From Rhizobium hidalgonense (GTDB taxonomy: Bacteria > Pseudomonadota > Alphaproteobacteria > Rhizobiales > Rhizobiaceae), in assembly GCF_002914525.1 (NCBI RefSeq), contig NZ_LODW01000059.1, positions 328,225 to 392,224 on the forward strand: 64,000 nt of DNA, read 5' to 3'. Positions 32,158 to 42,285 of this stretch are shown piece after piece (position 1 is the stretch's first letter; each line of letters starts with the position of its first letter). A program made the translations under genes and the position numbers. Below the pieces are notes generated by a model. The model saw nothing but the letters and a program-made list of their open reading frames with translations. It was not told where the DNA came from and made no database searches.

Positions 32158-32172
32158 TTGTCGACACGACAA
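32158..32172 (-). promoter_or_regulatory. Candidate GntR operator before its own gene
   Basis: TTGTCGACACGACAA has 6-bp inverted arms around ACA and lies 11 bp upstream of the GntR start codon. It shares TTGTCGACA and the flanking ACAAATA with the site near 31418. Confidence 0.55.
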
Positions 32173-32516
32173 ATACAATGAGTTTCAAGCTGCATCAAAC
32201 CTTCAAATGCGTTTACATCCCCGGAGCATCGCCACCCGCGATTATGCCGCATATTCTCAGCCTCGGCGCTCTGTTTCGTAGGGCTCGAGAAGTTCTAAGC
32301 GATGTACCCGCGTATAAGCGAATCTGGCGTAACGCATGTTGCGGAAACATAAAATATATATTTATTATAAGTGGTTAGGTTACGTTGTGCCCCGGCAGCA
32401 GCAAAAGCCGACCCAGTCGATAGGATTGCGACATCGTCCGGTTCGACCGGTCCTGCAGAGCGTGCTATCTGAAGTCACCGATGACCAACGGCATCGATCG
32501 AGGGATACGACCGTCC
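32173..32516. other. Intergenic region, no gene recognised
   Basis: 344 bp, more AT-rich in the middle (AAAATATATATTTATTATAAG near 32349-32369 reads as an AT island). It contains the GntR gene promoter and the 3' flank of the toxin gene. No open frame here resembles a protein and no clear terminator is seen. Confidence 0.5.
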
Positions 32517-32861
32517 TTAGCTATCGAGCAGTCGCCCCATCATGTGCCGGATGTGATTTTGAGCGCCGAAAAAGATGGCGGCAACGATGAGTGTCTTGCG
32601 GTCCACCACCGGCAGAAACCAAATTGCCGCCTTGTCGCGCCGCACAAACCGGATGCCCGCATAAATATCGGATCGTAAAGTTCCGATGAAGGGTGTTTCG
32701 GTAAGCCGTTGTATGGACGAGCGCAATTCGCGAACGCGGCCCGCCGCACGCTCCAAGGCCTCGTCCTCACTATCGCCGAGATCGCTGTAAGCGGCGAAGA
32801 GATGGTCGAATATAAGTTCAAAATCCTGTTCCGCTTCGCGGGAATATTTAAGGCTCCACAC
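32517..32861 (-). CDS. parE: RelE/ParE-family toxin
   Basis: 114 residues of the ParE/RelE fold: MWSLKYSREAEQDFELIFDH, then PFIGTLRSDIYAGIRFVRRDKAAIWF and DRKTLIVAAIFFGAQNHIR. ParE toxins poison DNA gyrase; RelE relatives cut mRNA, and the family cannot be settled here. The start overlaps the antitoxin stop by 14 bp, the usual order and coupling. On a plasmid such a module would promote retention. Confidence 0.85.
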   Translation of the reverse strand: MWSLKYSREAEQDFELIFDHLFAAYSDLGDSEDEALERAAGRVRELRSSIQRLTETPFIGTLRSDIYAGIRFVRRDKAAIWFLPVVDRKTLIVAAIFFGAQNHIRHMMGRLLDS

Positions 32862-33123
32862 GAAGAGCTCGCCGTTTCCGCTCGATCATGTCGTCGACGG
32901 CGGCCCCCATTGCATCGTCCGATAGCATAGGTCCGTTCAACCGCCGTTGGATCAGTTCCCGAAGGGCTTCCGTTTCCGCCATTTCGGTCTCGGTTTTTTG
33001 CCTGAGAAGCTCCAAACCTTGCTGCAAAACCGAACTCAGACTTGAGTACCGCCCATTCTCGACAAGCGATCGGGCAAACGCATCCTGCTGCTCGGTCAGC
33101 GAGATCGATGATTTCACGCTCAT
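32848..33123 (-). CDS. parD: ParD-family antitoxin
   Basis: 91 residues with a ribbon-helix-helix N-terminus (SVKSSISLTEQQDAFARSLV, GRYSSLSSVLQQGLELL, residues 2-42) and an acidic, helical C-terminus (TETEMAETEALRELIQRRL) that would wrap the toxin. ParD proteins neutralise ParE and repress their own operon. GGAGATCATC precedes the ATG. It is the first gene of the two-gene operon. Confidence 0.87.
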   Translation of the reverse strand: MSVKSSISLTEQQDAFARSLVENGRYSSLSSVLQQGLELLRQKTETEMAETEALRELIQRRLNGPMLSDDAMGAAVDDMIERKRRALRVEP

Positions 33124-33414
33124 GATGATCTCCTTTGCTTCAAAGATTGCTACTCAGTCGCATATGTCAAGAGGTTTTGTGATCTGCGGCTATCGATAGA
33201 AAGCCATCTCACTTGATTTTTTACGCAGATCGCCAATGAGATGCCACTTGGAGCCACCGCGAGCCCATCGGCCCCGGCATTGCGGCTGACTGGAATTTCG
33301 AGTGATGCTGCCGATATTGGCATTGCAGACAATCTCTGATCTAGTCTCGGCCTCTAGGCCCGGCAGTTCAGCCGCAGGCCTCATGGCATTCGAAACGAGC
33401 GAGAGCCGTATCTC

Positions 33415-34326
33415 ATGACCACGCACCGCTTCATTCCAACGATCTTTCACAATGTCATTGGCTCGCTCCCGCCGGCCCTGCGCATCGCCGACGGCGATAC
33501 CGTTGTCACTGAGACGCTCGATGCTGCCGGCCATGACAAGAACGGCGTCAAGCAGGCATCCGGGCCCAATCCGATGAACGGCCCGATCTTTGTGGAAGGC
33601 GCCGAGCCCGGGGATGCGCTGAAAGTCGAGATCGTCAGCATGATCCCGACCAGGGACACGGGGTTTACCCGCAGCGTCGTCGCCGCCAATGTTGTCGATC
33701 CCGAAGTTGTCCGCGAACTGCCGCCGCGTGATATCGCCATCTGGACGATCGATCGTGAGGCATTGACCGCCAGGCTTTCCGAGCCGGTTGCCGGTCTTGA
33801 AAATCTCATTCTGCCTCTCGCCCCGATGATCGGCTGCTTCGGCGTGGCGCCCAGCCTCGGCCAGGCGATCTCGACTGCGACCAGCGGCGAATATGGCGGC
33901 AACATGGATTATCGCCGGTTCGGTCCCGGCACCACGGTTCGTTTTCCGGTATCGGCTGCCGGCGCCTTGTTTTTTCTCGGCGACTGCCATGCCGTGCAGG
34001 GGGATGGCGAGATTGTCGGGACCGGCATCGAGACCACCTTCGAAGTCACCGTGCGGCTGACGGTGGAAAAGAAGGCCGGGCTGGTCTGGCCGCGCGGAGA
34101 AACCGCCGAAGACATCTTCACCATCGGCAACGCCCGGCCGCTTGATCAGGCACTTCAGCATGCGACCAGCGAAATGTTGACCTGGCTGGCGTCGGATTAT
34201 GGCCTGGACAGGACGGCGGCCAGCCACCTGCTCGGCCAGGTCGTGCGTTACGACGTCGGCAACGTCTTTGATCCGGCCTATACCATGGCCTGCCGCGTTG
34301 CCAAGAAATGGCTGGTTCGCCGATAG
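33415..34326 (+). CDS. Acetamidase/formamidase-family hydrolase
   Basis: 303 residues of the FmdA/AmdA family: GDTVVTETLDAAGHD, NPMNGPIFVEGAEPGDALKV, APMIGCFGVAP, GGNMDYRRFGPGTTVRFPV and GDCHAVQGDGEIVGTGIET. Members hydrolyse short amides such as formamide or acetamide to acid and ammonia. It ends 21 bp before the convergent iminopeptidase-like gene. Being beside a sensing and import cluster for a plant compound, it might release ammonia from an amide-containing signal or its breakdown product, but it lacks the shared 24-bp element. Confidence 0.85.
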   Translation: MTTHRFIPTIFHNVIGSLPPALRIADGDTVVTETLDAAGHDKNGVKQASGPNPMNGPIFVEGAEPGDALKVEIVSMIPTRDTGFTRSVVAANVVDPEVVRELPPRDIAIWTIDREALTARLSEPVAGLENLILPLAPMIGCFGVAPSLGQAISTATSGEYGGNMDYRRFGPGTTVRFPVSAAGALFFLGDCHAVQGDGEIVGTGIETTFEVTVRLTVEKKAGLVWPRGETAEDIFTIGNARPLDQALQHATSEMLTWLASDYGLDRTAASHLLGQVVRYDVGNVFDPAYTMACRVAKKWLVRR

Positions 34327-34347
34327 GCGATCGTTAGCGCGCGGTTC

Positions 34348-35262
34348 TCAATCGTGCCGTGACAGGAAAGTGGAAACAGTCGCCAGACAAAGCTGCTTTT
34401 CCTCGACATGCGGCATATGGCTGGAATTTTCGAACAGCACCCATTCGCAGCCGGGAACACGTTCGAGGTAGGGCCTGACTACCAGCGGGGTCGCCTCGTC
34501 GTATTTTCCCGAGATCAGCAGTGTCGGGGCTTCGATGCGATCGAGCCTGTTCTCGATCGTCCAGTCCTTCATCGTGCCGATGACGTGAAATTCGGTGGGG
34601 CCGTTCATGTTGCGGTATACGGTGTTGTCCTCGTCCATGATCGCGAAGGTCCGCGACACTTCGGGCGGCCACGGCACGACACGGCAGACATGGCGGTCAT
34701 AAAAGACGCGCGAGGCGGCGATATAGTCCGGGTCGGACAGGCTTCCCGCCAGCTCGTGCTTCAGCAGCGTGTCCTGCACCTCCTTCGGCAGTTCCTGCCG
34801 CAGCCGGTTGGCCTCCGAAACCCAGGTGTGCATGTTGGCCGGCGAATTGGCGATGACAAGCGCCTTCAGGCCCTGTGGCCGGCGCACCGCATGTTCGGCG
34901 CCGAGTATGCCCCCCCAGGACTGGCCGAGGAAGGCATAATGATGCTGGATGCCGAGATGGGCAAGCAGCGCGTCCAGCTCTTCGAGAAACAGGCCGACCG
35001 TCCAGAAATCCGGGCCCTTTTCCGGAAGCCGGGTGGAATTGCCGTTGCCGAGCTGGTCGTAGTGGATGACCGGGCGGCCGTCGAGCGCGGCGATATCCTT
35101 GAAGGAATCGACATAGTCATGCGTGCAGCCGGGCCCGCCATGGGCGACGATGAGGGGCAGTTTGCCGCTCGTCAGCGAACCGGTGATGCGATACCAGGTG
35201 CGATAGTCGCGAAAGGGAAAATAGGCTTCGTTGGTCACGATTTCGGCCACCGGCGTCTCCAT
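34348..35262 (-). CDS. Proline-iminopeptidase-like alpha/beta hydrolase (Pip 1)
   Basis: 304 residues: oxyanion motif HGGPG (residues 41-45), DQLGNGNST, nucleophile elbow GQSWGG (Ser115), a helical cap, acid in SGKYDEATP and catalytic His in NSSHMPH. Clan members cleave N-terminal proline or hydrolyse amino-acid amides and related amide signals. No signal peptide, so cytoplasmic. It lies downstream of the LuxR solo on the same strand, with a 24-bp conserved element 43 bp before its start overlapping the luxR stop. Pip genes next to LuxR solos are typical of the OryR/XccR/PipR subfamily. Confidence 0.9.
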   Translation of the reverse strand: METPVAEIVTNEAYFPFRDYRTWYRITGSLTSGKLPLIVAHGGPGCTHDYVDSFKDIAALDGRPVIHYDQLGNGNSTRLPEKGPDFWTVGLFLEELDALLAHLGIQHHYAFLGQSWGGILGAEHAVRRPQGLKALVIANSPANMHTWVSEANRLRQELPKEVQDTLLKHELAGSLSDPDYIAASRVFYDRHVCRVVPWPPEVSRTFAIMDEDNTVYRNMNGPTEFHVIGTMKDWTIENRLDRIEAPTLLISGKYDEATPLVVRPYLERVPGCEWVLFENSSHMPHVEEKQLCLATVSTFLSRHD

Positions 35263-35305
35263 CTCTTGGCATCTCGAAGACCAATAGCGTGGCGGCAGCG
35301 GCGAA

Positions 35306-35329
35306 GGCAGCTATCACAAGTTATAGGGT
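35306..35329 (-). promoter_or_regulatory. Candidate lux-type box upstream of Pip 1
   Basis: Core on the plus strand is CTATCACAAGTTATAG (35311-35326), an imperfect inverted repeat. Read towards Pip 1, the 24-bp element matches the one before Pip 2 (36141-36164) at 20 positions. It overlaps the last codons of the LuxR gene and ends 43 bp before the Pip 1 ATG. Confidence 0.75.
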
Positions 35330-36111
35330 GGCCAGTTCTGGCTCGGCCGGTCTTCGAGCAGGCGGTAATGGGTGGCGCGCACCACGGCCTGGGTGCGGTT
35401 GCGGGCGCCGAGTTTTTTTGCCGCGGCGTTCAGATGCATGACGACGGTCGGCACTGAACGGCCGATAATGCGGGAAATTTCCTTGGCGGAATACCCTTCT
35501 GCGGAGTGGCGCAGGCACTCGCGTTCGCGTTCGGTCAGGCGAACCGTGCCGACGCTCTTCGCCGTCTTGTCGAAAAGCGAATAAGCGGTCTCGTGGAAGA
35601 CATGGGCGAGCAGGTTGAAGTCGGCGATATAACGCAGCGCATGCCGCTCGAAATCGTCGTTTCGGCCGAAGCGGATGCCGGTGACGGTTGCATAGTCACC
35701 GCGCGGCATATGCACCGGCACGGTGACGCCTGTGGACATGTCGCGTTCGTTCAGGTAGCGCGCCACGGGCGCCGTATCGTCGCTCATGAAGCGCTTTATC
35801 AGCGTGTCGGCGTCGGTGTCGTAATTCCAGAAGAACGGCGCGGAGGTGCGCAGCGCCACCTGCTGCACCGGATCGATGCGGAAATAGCCGCGATCGAACC
35901 AGTAGTCGTGCATGTCGTCGGAGATGTTCCTGAGCTTCAGCAGCGACGGTATCATGATCGCGCCGTCGAGATCGTAGGGCACCGGCGTATAGTCGTAGAT
36001 CAGTGCCTCGAAGCCGAGCTGCTTCATCGCTTCGAAGGCCTGGTCGATCCGGCCGTCCAGCGTTTCATGCGCCGTGAACTGCCGTCTGATCGTTCCGATG
36101 TCGTCAAGCAT
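35314..36111 (-). CDS. LuxR solo of the plant-compound-responsive (OryR/PsoR/PipR) type
   Basis: 265 residues: N-terminal autoinducer-binding-like domain and C-terminal LuxR helix-turn-helix (LTERERECLRHSAEGYSAKE, then RSVPTVVMHLNAAAKKLGA). Aligned on TraR through the invariant Asp80-Pro81, the pocket residues Trp57 and Tyr61 are Met67 and Trp71, while Trp95 and Gly128 (TraR Trp85, Gly113) are kept. Met and Trp at these two sites define the PAB LuxR solos that sense plant compounds instead of acyl-homoserine lactones. No luxI gene is present. It sits between two pip-like genes and next to a peptide-type importer, the arrangement of the PipR system. Confidence 0.92.
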   Translation of the reverse strand: MLDDIGTIRRQFTAHETLDGRIDQAFEAMKQLGFEALIYDYTPVPYDLDGAIMIPSLLKLRNISDDMHDYWFDRGYFRIDPVQQVALRTSAPFFWNYDTDADTLIKRFMSDDTAPVARYLNERDMSTGVTVPVHMPRGDYATVTGIRFGRNDDFERHALRYIADFNLLAHVFHETAYSLFDKTAKSVGTVRLTERERECLRHSAEGYSAKEISRIIGRSVPTVVMHLNAAAKKLGARNRTQAVVRATHYRLLEDRPSQNWPPYNL

Positions 36112-36140
36112 GAGCAGCTCCCCGGTTCGAAATGCGCCCT

Positions 36141-36164
36141 ACCCTATCACTTCTTATAGCTGGC
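36141..36164 (+). promoter_or_regulatory. Candidate lux-type box upstream of Pip 2 and LuxR
   Basis: Core CTATCACTTCTTATAG (36144-36159), an imperfect inverted repeat in the 128-bp region between the divergent LuxR and Pip 2 genes. The 24-bp element agrees with that before Pip 1 at 20 of 24 positions in the same orientation to the gene. It lies 75 bp before the Pip 2 ATG and 29 bp before the LuxR ATG, so it could also autoregulate. Confidence 0.75.
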
Positions 36165-36239
36165 ACGGCACGCGATTTACGATAAAAATTTAACCATGCC
36201 CAAATATTGAGCAAGCGAAATTTTCTGCCGGAGCAATCA

Positions 36240-37130
36240 ATGTGGCGTGAAATACAGCCGGACGCGCGGTTCGACATCGATGTCGATGGCCATCGCGTCG
36301 TTGCCTATAGCTTCGGGACCGGCGACGAGACGGTGTTCTGCCTGAACGGCGGTCCCGGCCTGCCTTGCGATTACCTGCGCGAGGCGCACTCCTGCCTCAT
36401 CGACAAGGGTTACCGCGTCGTCGCCTTCGACCAGCTCGGCACGGGCGCCTCCGACAGGCCTGACGATCTCTCGCTCTGGACGATCGGCCGTTATGTCCAG
36501 GAGACGGAGACGGTGCGCAAGGCGCTGGGGCTCGGCAGGGTTCACATGCTTGGCCATTCCTGGGGCGGGTGGCTGGCGATCGACTATGCGCTCACCTATC
36601 CCGAGAACCTGAAGACGTTGATCCTCGAGGATACCGTCGCCGACATGCCGCATCTGATCTCGGAACTGGAACGGCTGCGGGCCGCGCTCGGTCCCGAAAC
36701 CGTCTCGATGATGCAGAAACACGAGGCGCAGGGTACCTACAATCATCCGGAATATCTGGCCGCCGTCACCATCCTCAACTACCGCCATGTTTGCCGCCTG
36801 CCGGAATGGCCGGCACCGGTGCGCCGCTCGCTCGACGATTGGAATATGGGGCCCTACGCGACGATGCAGGGACCGAACGAGTTTCTTTATATCGGCAACC
36901 TCAAGGACTGGAACCGCATCGCCGATCTGCCGCGGCTGACGCTACCGGTGCTGATCACCACAGGAGAGCATGACGAACTGACGCCGGCCTGCGCGCTCAG
37001 GATGAAGCTTGCGCTGCCGAATGCCGAACTCAAGCTGTTTGCCGATGCCAGCCACATGCCGTTCTATGAAAACCCGCAGGACTATTATCCGGCACTTCTC
37101 GATTTTCTCGCTCGGAACAAGGCACACTGA
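36240..37130 (+). CDS. Proline-iminopeptidase-like alpha/beta hydrolase (Pip 2)
   Basis: 296 residues: NGGPG (36-40), DQLGTGASD, nucleophile elbow GHSWGG (Ser107), acid in TTGEHDELTP and His in DASHMPFYE. Same family as Pip 1 but clearly diverged, so not a recent duplicate. The ATG at 36240 has CGGAG 6 nt upstream; an in-frame TTG at 36207 lacks a ribosome site. It starts a plus-strand block with the importer genes, 51 bp ahead of the first permease, so uptake and hydrolysis would be induced together. Confidence 0.9.
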   Translation: MWREIQPDARFDIDVDGHRVVAYSFGTGDETVFCLNGGPGLPCDYLREAHSCLIDKGYRVVAFDQLGTGASDRPDDLSLWTIGRYVQETETVRKALGLGRVHMLGHSWGGWLAIDYALTYPENLKTLILEDTVADMPHLISELERLRAALGPETVSMMQKHEAQGTYNHPEYLAAVTILNYRHVCRLPEWPAPVRRSLDDWNMGPYATMQGPNEFLYIGNLKDWNRIADLPRLTLPVLITTGEHDELTPACALRMKLALPNAELKLFADASHMPFYENPQDYYPALLDFLARNKAH

Positions 37131-37181
37131 TGCAAGAGGAAGCGGACCGAAGCCGACGAAGACAGAGGGGCGATCGCCGTC

Positions 37182-38120
37182 ATGCATCGCTATAAATTCG
37201 TTCTGACGCGACCGCTGCAGTTCCTGCCCGTCATTTTCGGTATCAGCGTCATCACCTTCATTCTCGTCCGGTTGATCCCCGGTGATCCGGCGCGCAACAT
37301 CCTCGGCACGCGCGCCACACCGGCTGCCCTTGCCAGCATCCGTGCCCAATACGGTCTCGATCAGCCGATGTGGCTGCAATATGTCTATTTCCTCAAGAAC
37401 CTCGCCAATGGCGAGATGGGCAAGTCGATCCTCTACAAGATCGACGTGTTGAAGCTGATCGTCACCCGCATCGAGCCGACGCTTGCGCTCGTCGTCTCCA
37501 GCGTCGTGCTGTCGGTGCTGATCGCGGTGCCGATGGCGGCGATCGCCGCGCGCAATGCTGGCCGGGCGCCCGATCATGCGGTGCGCATCGTCTCGACCTT
37601 CGGCATCGGCTTTCCGCCCTTCTGGCTGGGGCTGATGCTGATCATCCTCTTCAGCGTCGAACTCGGCGTGCTGCCGGTTTCGGGCTATGGCGCCACGCTC
37701 GGCGAAAAACTGTCGCATCTCGTGCTGCCGAGCCTGACGGTGGCGCTGTCACTGTCGACCGTGCTGACGCGCAGCCTGCGGGCGGCGATGATCGAGCAGC
37801 TGAAATCGGATGTCGCGACCGCGGCGCGCGCCCGCGGCATGCCGGAAGGCATCGTCTTCTGGCGGCATGTCTTGCCGAATTCGCTGGTGCCGACGATCAA
37901 CCTGCTTGCCGTCAACATCGGCTGGCTGATCGGTGGCACGGTGGTGGTCGAGAGCGTCTTTGCGCTGCCCGGCATGGGGCAGCTTCTCGTCAGGGCGATC
38001 TTCTCGCGCGACTACATGGTGGTCCAGGGCGTCGCCATGGTCTTTGCCTGCGCCACCGTGCTCATCAACTTCATCGCCGACATCGTCACCGTCGCCGTCG
38101 ATCCGAGGGTGAAGCTATGA
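37182..38120 (+). CDS. Peptide-type ABC transporter permease, DppB family
   Basis: 312 residues, six membrane segments. N-terminal RPLQFLPVIFGISVITFILV and LIPGDPAR, the binding-protein-dependent transport loop with ARGMPEGIVFWRHVLPNSLV (permease coupling motif) and the C-terminal FIADIVTVAVDPRVKL typical of DppB. It forms the membrane channel with the DppC-type protein. First importer gene after Pip 2; its stop overlaps the next start (ATGA). Confidence 0.93.
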   Translation: MHRYKFVLTRPLQFLPVIFGISVITFILVRLIPGDPARNILGTRATPAALASIRAQYGLDQPMWLQYVYFLKNLANGEMGKSILYKIDVLKLIVTRIEPTLALVVSSVVLSVLIAVPMAAIAARNAGRAPDHAVRIVSTFGIGFPPFWLGLMLIILFSVELGVLPVSGYGATLGEKLSHLVLPSLTVALSLSTVLTRSLRAAMIEQLKSDVATAARARGMPEGIVFWRHVLPNSLVPTINLLAVNIGWLIGGTVVVESVFALPGMGQLLVRAIFSRDYMVVQGVAMVFACATVLINFIADIVTVAVDPRVKL

Positions 38121-38964
38121 GCATCGAGGCGATCGCCCCCGCATCCCCAGGCTGGCGCCGGTTCTTCGTCCGGCGGCCGATGCTTGTGCTCGGTGCCGGC
38201 CTGCTGCTGTTCTTCGTGCTGGTGGCGATCGGCGCGCCTCTTATCGCGCCCTACGATCCGATCATGCAGAATGCCGAGGTGCGCCTGCAGGCGCCTTCGC
38301 TGTTGCACCCGTTCGGCACCGACAATTTCGGCCGCGACATCCTCTCCCGCGTCATCTCAGGTGCGCGCCTCGACCTGCAGATGGCGCTGATCGGCGTCAT
38401 CTTCCCCTTCCTGATCGGAACGACGGTCGGCACCATTGCCGGCTTCTTCGGCGGCATCGTCGATGCGCTGTTCATGCGCCTCGTCGATATCATTCTCGCC
38501 TTCCCCTTCCTCGTGCTGATGCTGTCGATCATCGCGATCCTCGGCCCGGGCCTCGGCAGTTTCTATATCGCCATGGCGCTGGTCGGCTGGGTGTCCTACG
38601 CACGGCTGATCCGGGCGCAGATGGTGGTGCTGAAGGGCAGCGACTACGCCGTGGCCGCCGTCAGTCTCGGCTTCAGCCGCCCGCGCATCATGTTCCGCCA
38701 TTTGCTGCCGAACGCGATCGCCGGCTCGATCGTCTTTTCGATGTCCGACGCGACGCTGGTGCTGCTCAGTGGTGCGGCCGTCAGCTATCTCGGCCTCGGC
38801 GTCCAGCCGCCGATCGCCGAATGGGGCGTGATGGTCGCCGAAGGCCAGAGCTTCATCACTACGGCCTGGTGGATCACCGTGTTTCCCGGCCTCTCCATCG
38901 TTTGCCTCGCCTTCGGCTTCAGCATGCTGGGCGATGCGCTCGGCGAATTGCTCGGGGTGCATGA

Positions 38965-38968
<4 letters not shown>
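38117..38968 (+). CDS. Peptide-type ABC transporter permease, DppC family
   Basis: 283 residues: first span (PMLVLGAGLLLFFVLVAIGA), the DppC hallmark LLHPFGTDNFGRDILSRVIS, four to five more spans and coupling loop SLGFSRPRIMFRHLLPNAIA. The start ATG at 38117 overlaps the previous stop by 4 bp and its own stop overlaps the ATPase start, so the three genes are translationally coupled. Partner of the DppB-type protein; ligand class is peptides, opines or similar small amides. Confidence 0.93.
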
Positions 38969-40674
<1,706 letters not shown>

Positions 40675-40693
40675 CAACGAAGGGAACGAATTC

Positions 40694-42208
40694 ATGACAA
40701 ACAGGTGGAAATCAATCGGGCTTGCAGCCTTGCTCGCCGGCCTGACGCTCAGCGCAAGCTATGCCGAGGCGTCCGGCGTGCTCACCATCGGCCGACGCGA
40801 GGATTCGACGACATTCGACCCGATCAAGACCGCCCAGAACATCGACAATTGGGTATTCTCCAACGTCTACGACGTGCTGATCCGCGTCGACAAGACCGGC
40901 ACCAAACTGGAGCCGGGCCTTGCCGAAAGCTGGACTGCCTCGGATGACGGACTGATCTACACCTTCAAGATCCGCGATGCGAAATTCTCCGACGGTTCGC
41001 CGCTGACGGCGGAAGACGCGGCCTACAGCCTGCTGCGCATCCGCGACGACCCTGCCTCGCTGTGGAGCGATTCCTACAAGGTGATCGACACCGCGGTAGC
41101 GACCGACGCGCATACGCTGACGATCAAGCTCAAAAACCCGTCCGCGCCGTTCCTTTCGACGCTGGCGCTGCCGAATGCCTCGGTCATCTCCAAGAAGGGC
41201 ATGGAATCGCTGGGCCCCGACGCCTATGGCGAAAAGCCGATCGCATCCGGCGCCTTCACAGTCGAGGAATGGCGGCGCGGCGACCGGGTCATCCTGAAGA
41301 AGAACCCCAATTTCTGGCAGGCCGACCGCGTCAAGCTAGACGGTGTCGAGTGGATCTCGGTGCCGGACGACAATACCCGCATGCTGAACGTCCAGGCCGG
41401 TGAACTGGATACGGCAATCTTCGTGCCTTTTTCTCGCGTCGAGGAGCTGAAAAAGGACCCGAACCTCAACGTCGATATCGACGCTTCGACCCGTGAGGAT
41501 CATCTGCTGATCAACCATGCGCATGGGGCGCTCGGCAAGAAGGAAGTCCGCCAGGCGCTGGATCTGGCGATCGACAAGAAGGCGATCGTCGATACCGTCA
41601 CCTTCGGCCAGGGTACCGTGGCCAATTCTTATATTCCGAAGGGCGCGCTCTACTATTACGCCGACAATCTGCAGCGGGCTTACGATCCGGCGAAGGCAAA
41701 GCAGCTGCTCGCGGCCGCCGGTGCCGCCGACCTGACGCTGAATTACCTGGTCCGTGCCGGCGACGAAGTCGATGAACAGACGGCGGTGCTGGTCCAGCAG
41801 CAGTTGCAGAAGGCCGGCATTACGGCCAATCTGCAGAAGGTCGATCCGAGCCAGGAATGGGACATGACTGTTGCCGGCGATTACGACATCTCGGTCAACT
41901 ACTGGACCAACGACATTCTCGATCCGGACCAGAAGACCACCTTCGTCCTCGGCCACGATTCCAATAATAATTATCTGACCAACTACAAGAACGAGGCGGT
42001 GAAGGAACTGGTCGCCAAGGCGCGTCTCGAACTCGACCCGAAGAAGCGCGAAGGGATGTATGTCGAGCTGCAGAAGATGGCCAAGGACGACGTCAACTGG
42101 ATCGATCTCTATTACAGCCCCTATATCAACGTCTCGCGCAAGAATATCGAGAATTTCCACCAGAACCCGCTCGGCCGTTTCTTCCTGGAAGACACCGTCA
42201 AGAACTGA
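40694..42208 (+). CDS. Extracellular solute-binding protein family 5 (peptide type)
   Basis: 504 residues: signal peptide (residues 1-26, cleavage after ASYAEA), then family 5 landmarks GRREDSTTFDPIKTAQNID, LEPGLAESWTASDDGLIYTF, KFSDGSPLTAEDAAYSL and the late NYWTNDILDPDQ. It would deliver peptides, amides or opine-like compounds to the DppBC-type channel. In the Pseudomonas PipR system the matching binding protein is needed for the response to the plant signal, so this protein is a good candidate for first ligand capture. It starts 19 bp after the ATPase stop. Confidence 0.93.
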   Translation: MTNRWKSIGLAALLAGLTLSASYAEASGVLTIGRREDSTTFDPIKTAQNIDNWVFSNVYDVLIRVDKTGTKLEPGLAESWTASDDGLIYTFKIRDAKFSDGSPLTAEDAAYSLLRIRDDPASLWSDSYKVIDTAVATDAHTLTIKLKNPSAPFLSTLALPNASVISKKGMESLGPDAYGEKPIASGAFTVEEWRRGDRVILKKNPNFWQADRVKLDGVEWISVPDDNTRMLNVQAGELDTAIFVPFSRVEELKKDPNLNVDIDASTREDHLLINHAHGALGKKEVRQALDLAIDKKAIVDTVTFGQGTVANSYIPKGALYYYADNLQRAYDPAKAKQLLAAAGAADLTLNYLVRAGDEVDEQTAVLVQQQLQKAGITANLQKVDPSQEWDMTVAGDYDISVNYWTNDILDPDQKTTFVLGHDSNNNYLTNYKNEAVKELVAKARLELDPKKREGMYVELQKMAKDDVNWIDLYYSPYINVSRKNIENFHQNPLGRFFLEDTVKN

Positions 42209-42225
42209 GTTCGGGCAGCTCGCAA

Positions 42226-42254
42226 GGCTCCGTCGCCGCAAAGGCGGCGGAGCC
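42226..42254. terminator. Bidirectional hairpin terminator after the importer operon
   Basis: GGCTCCGTCGCC and GGCGGCGGAGCC pair with one mismatch around GCAAA, followed by TGATTTATT on the plus strand. It lies 17 bp after the binding-protein stop and 31 bp before the convergent oxidoreductase stop. Confidence 0.75.
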
Positions 42255-42285
42255 TGATTTATTGCAAGGAACTGATGCGGCTTGC

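Noticed and set aside
32517..33123. Chromosomal RelBE-type stress module
   Set aside because: The antitoxin is ribbon-helix-helix of ParD type and the toxin ParE-like, so ParDE is the better label; exact toxin target remains open.
33140..33414. A third copy of the 24-bp lux-type element upstream of the amidase gene
   Set aside because: CTATCGATAG near 33192 is a palindrome but lacks the spacing and flanks of the two pip elements.
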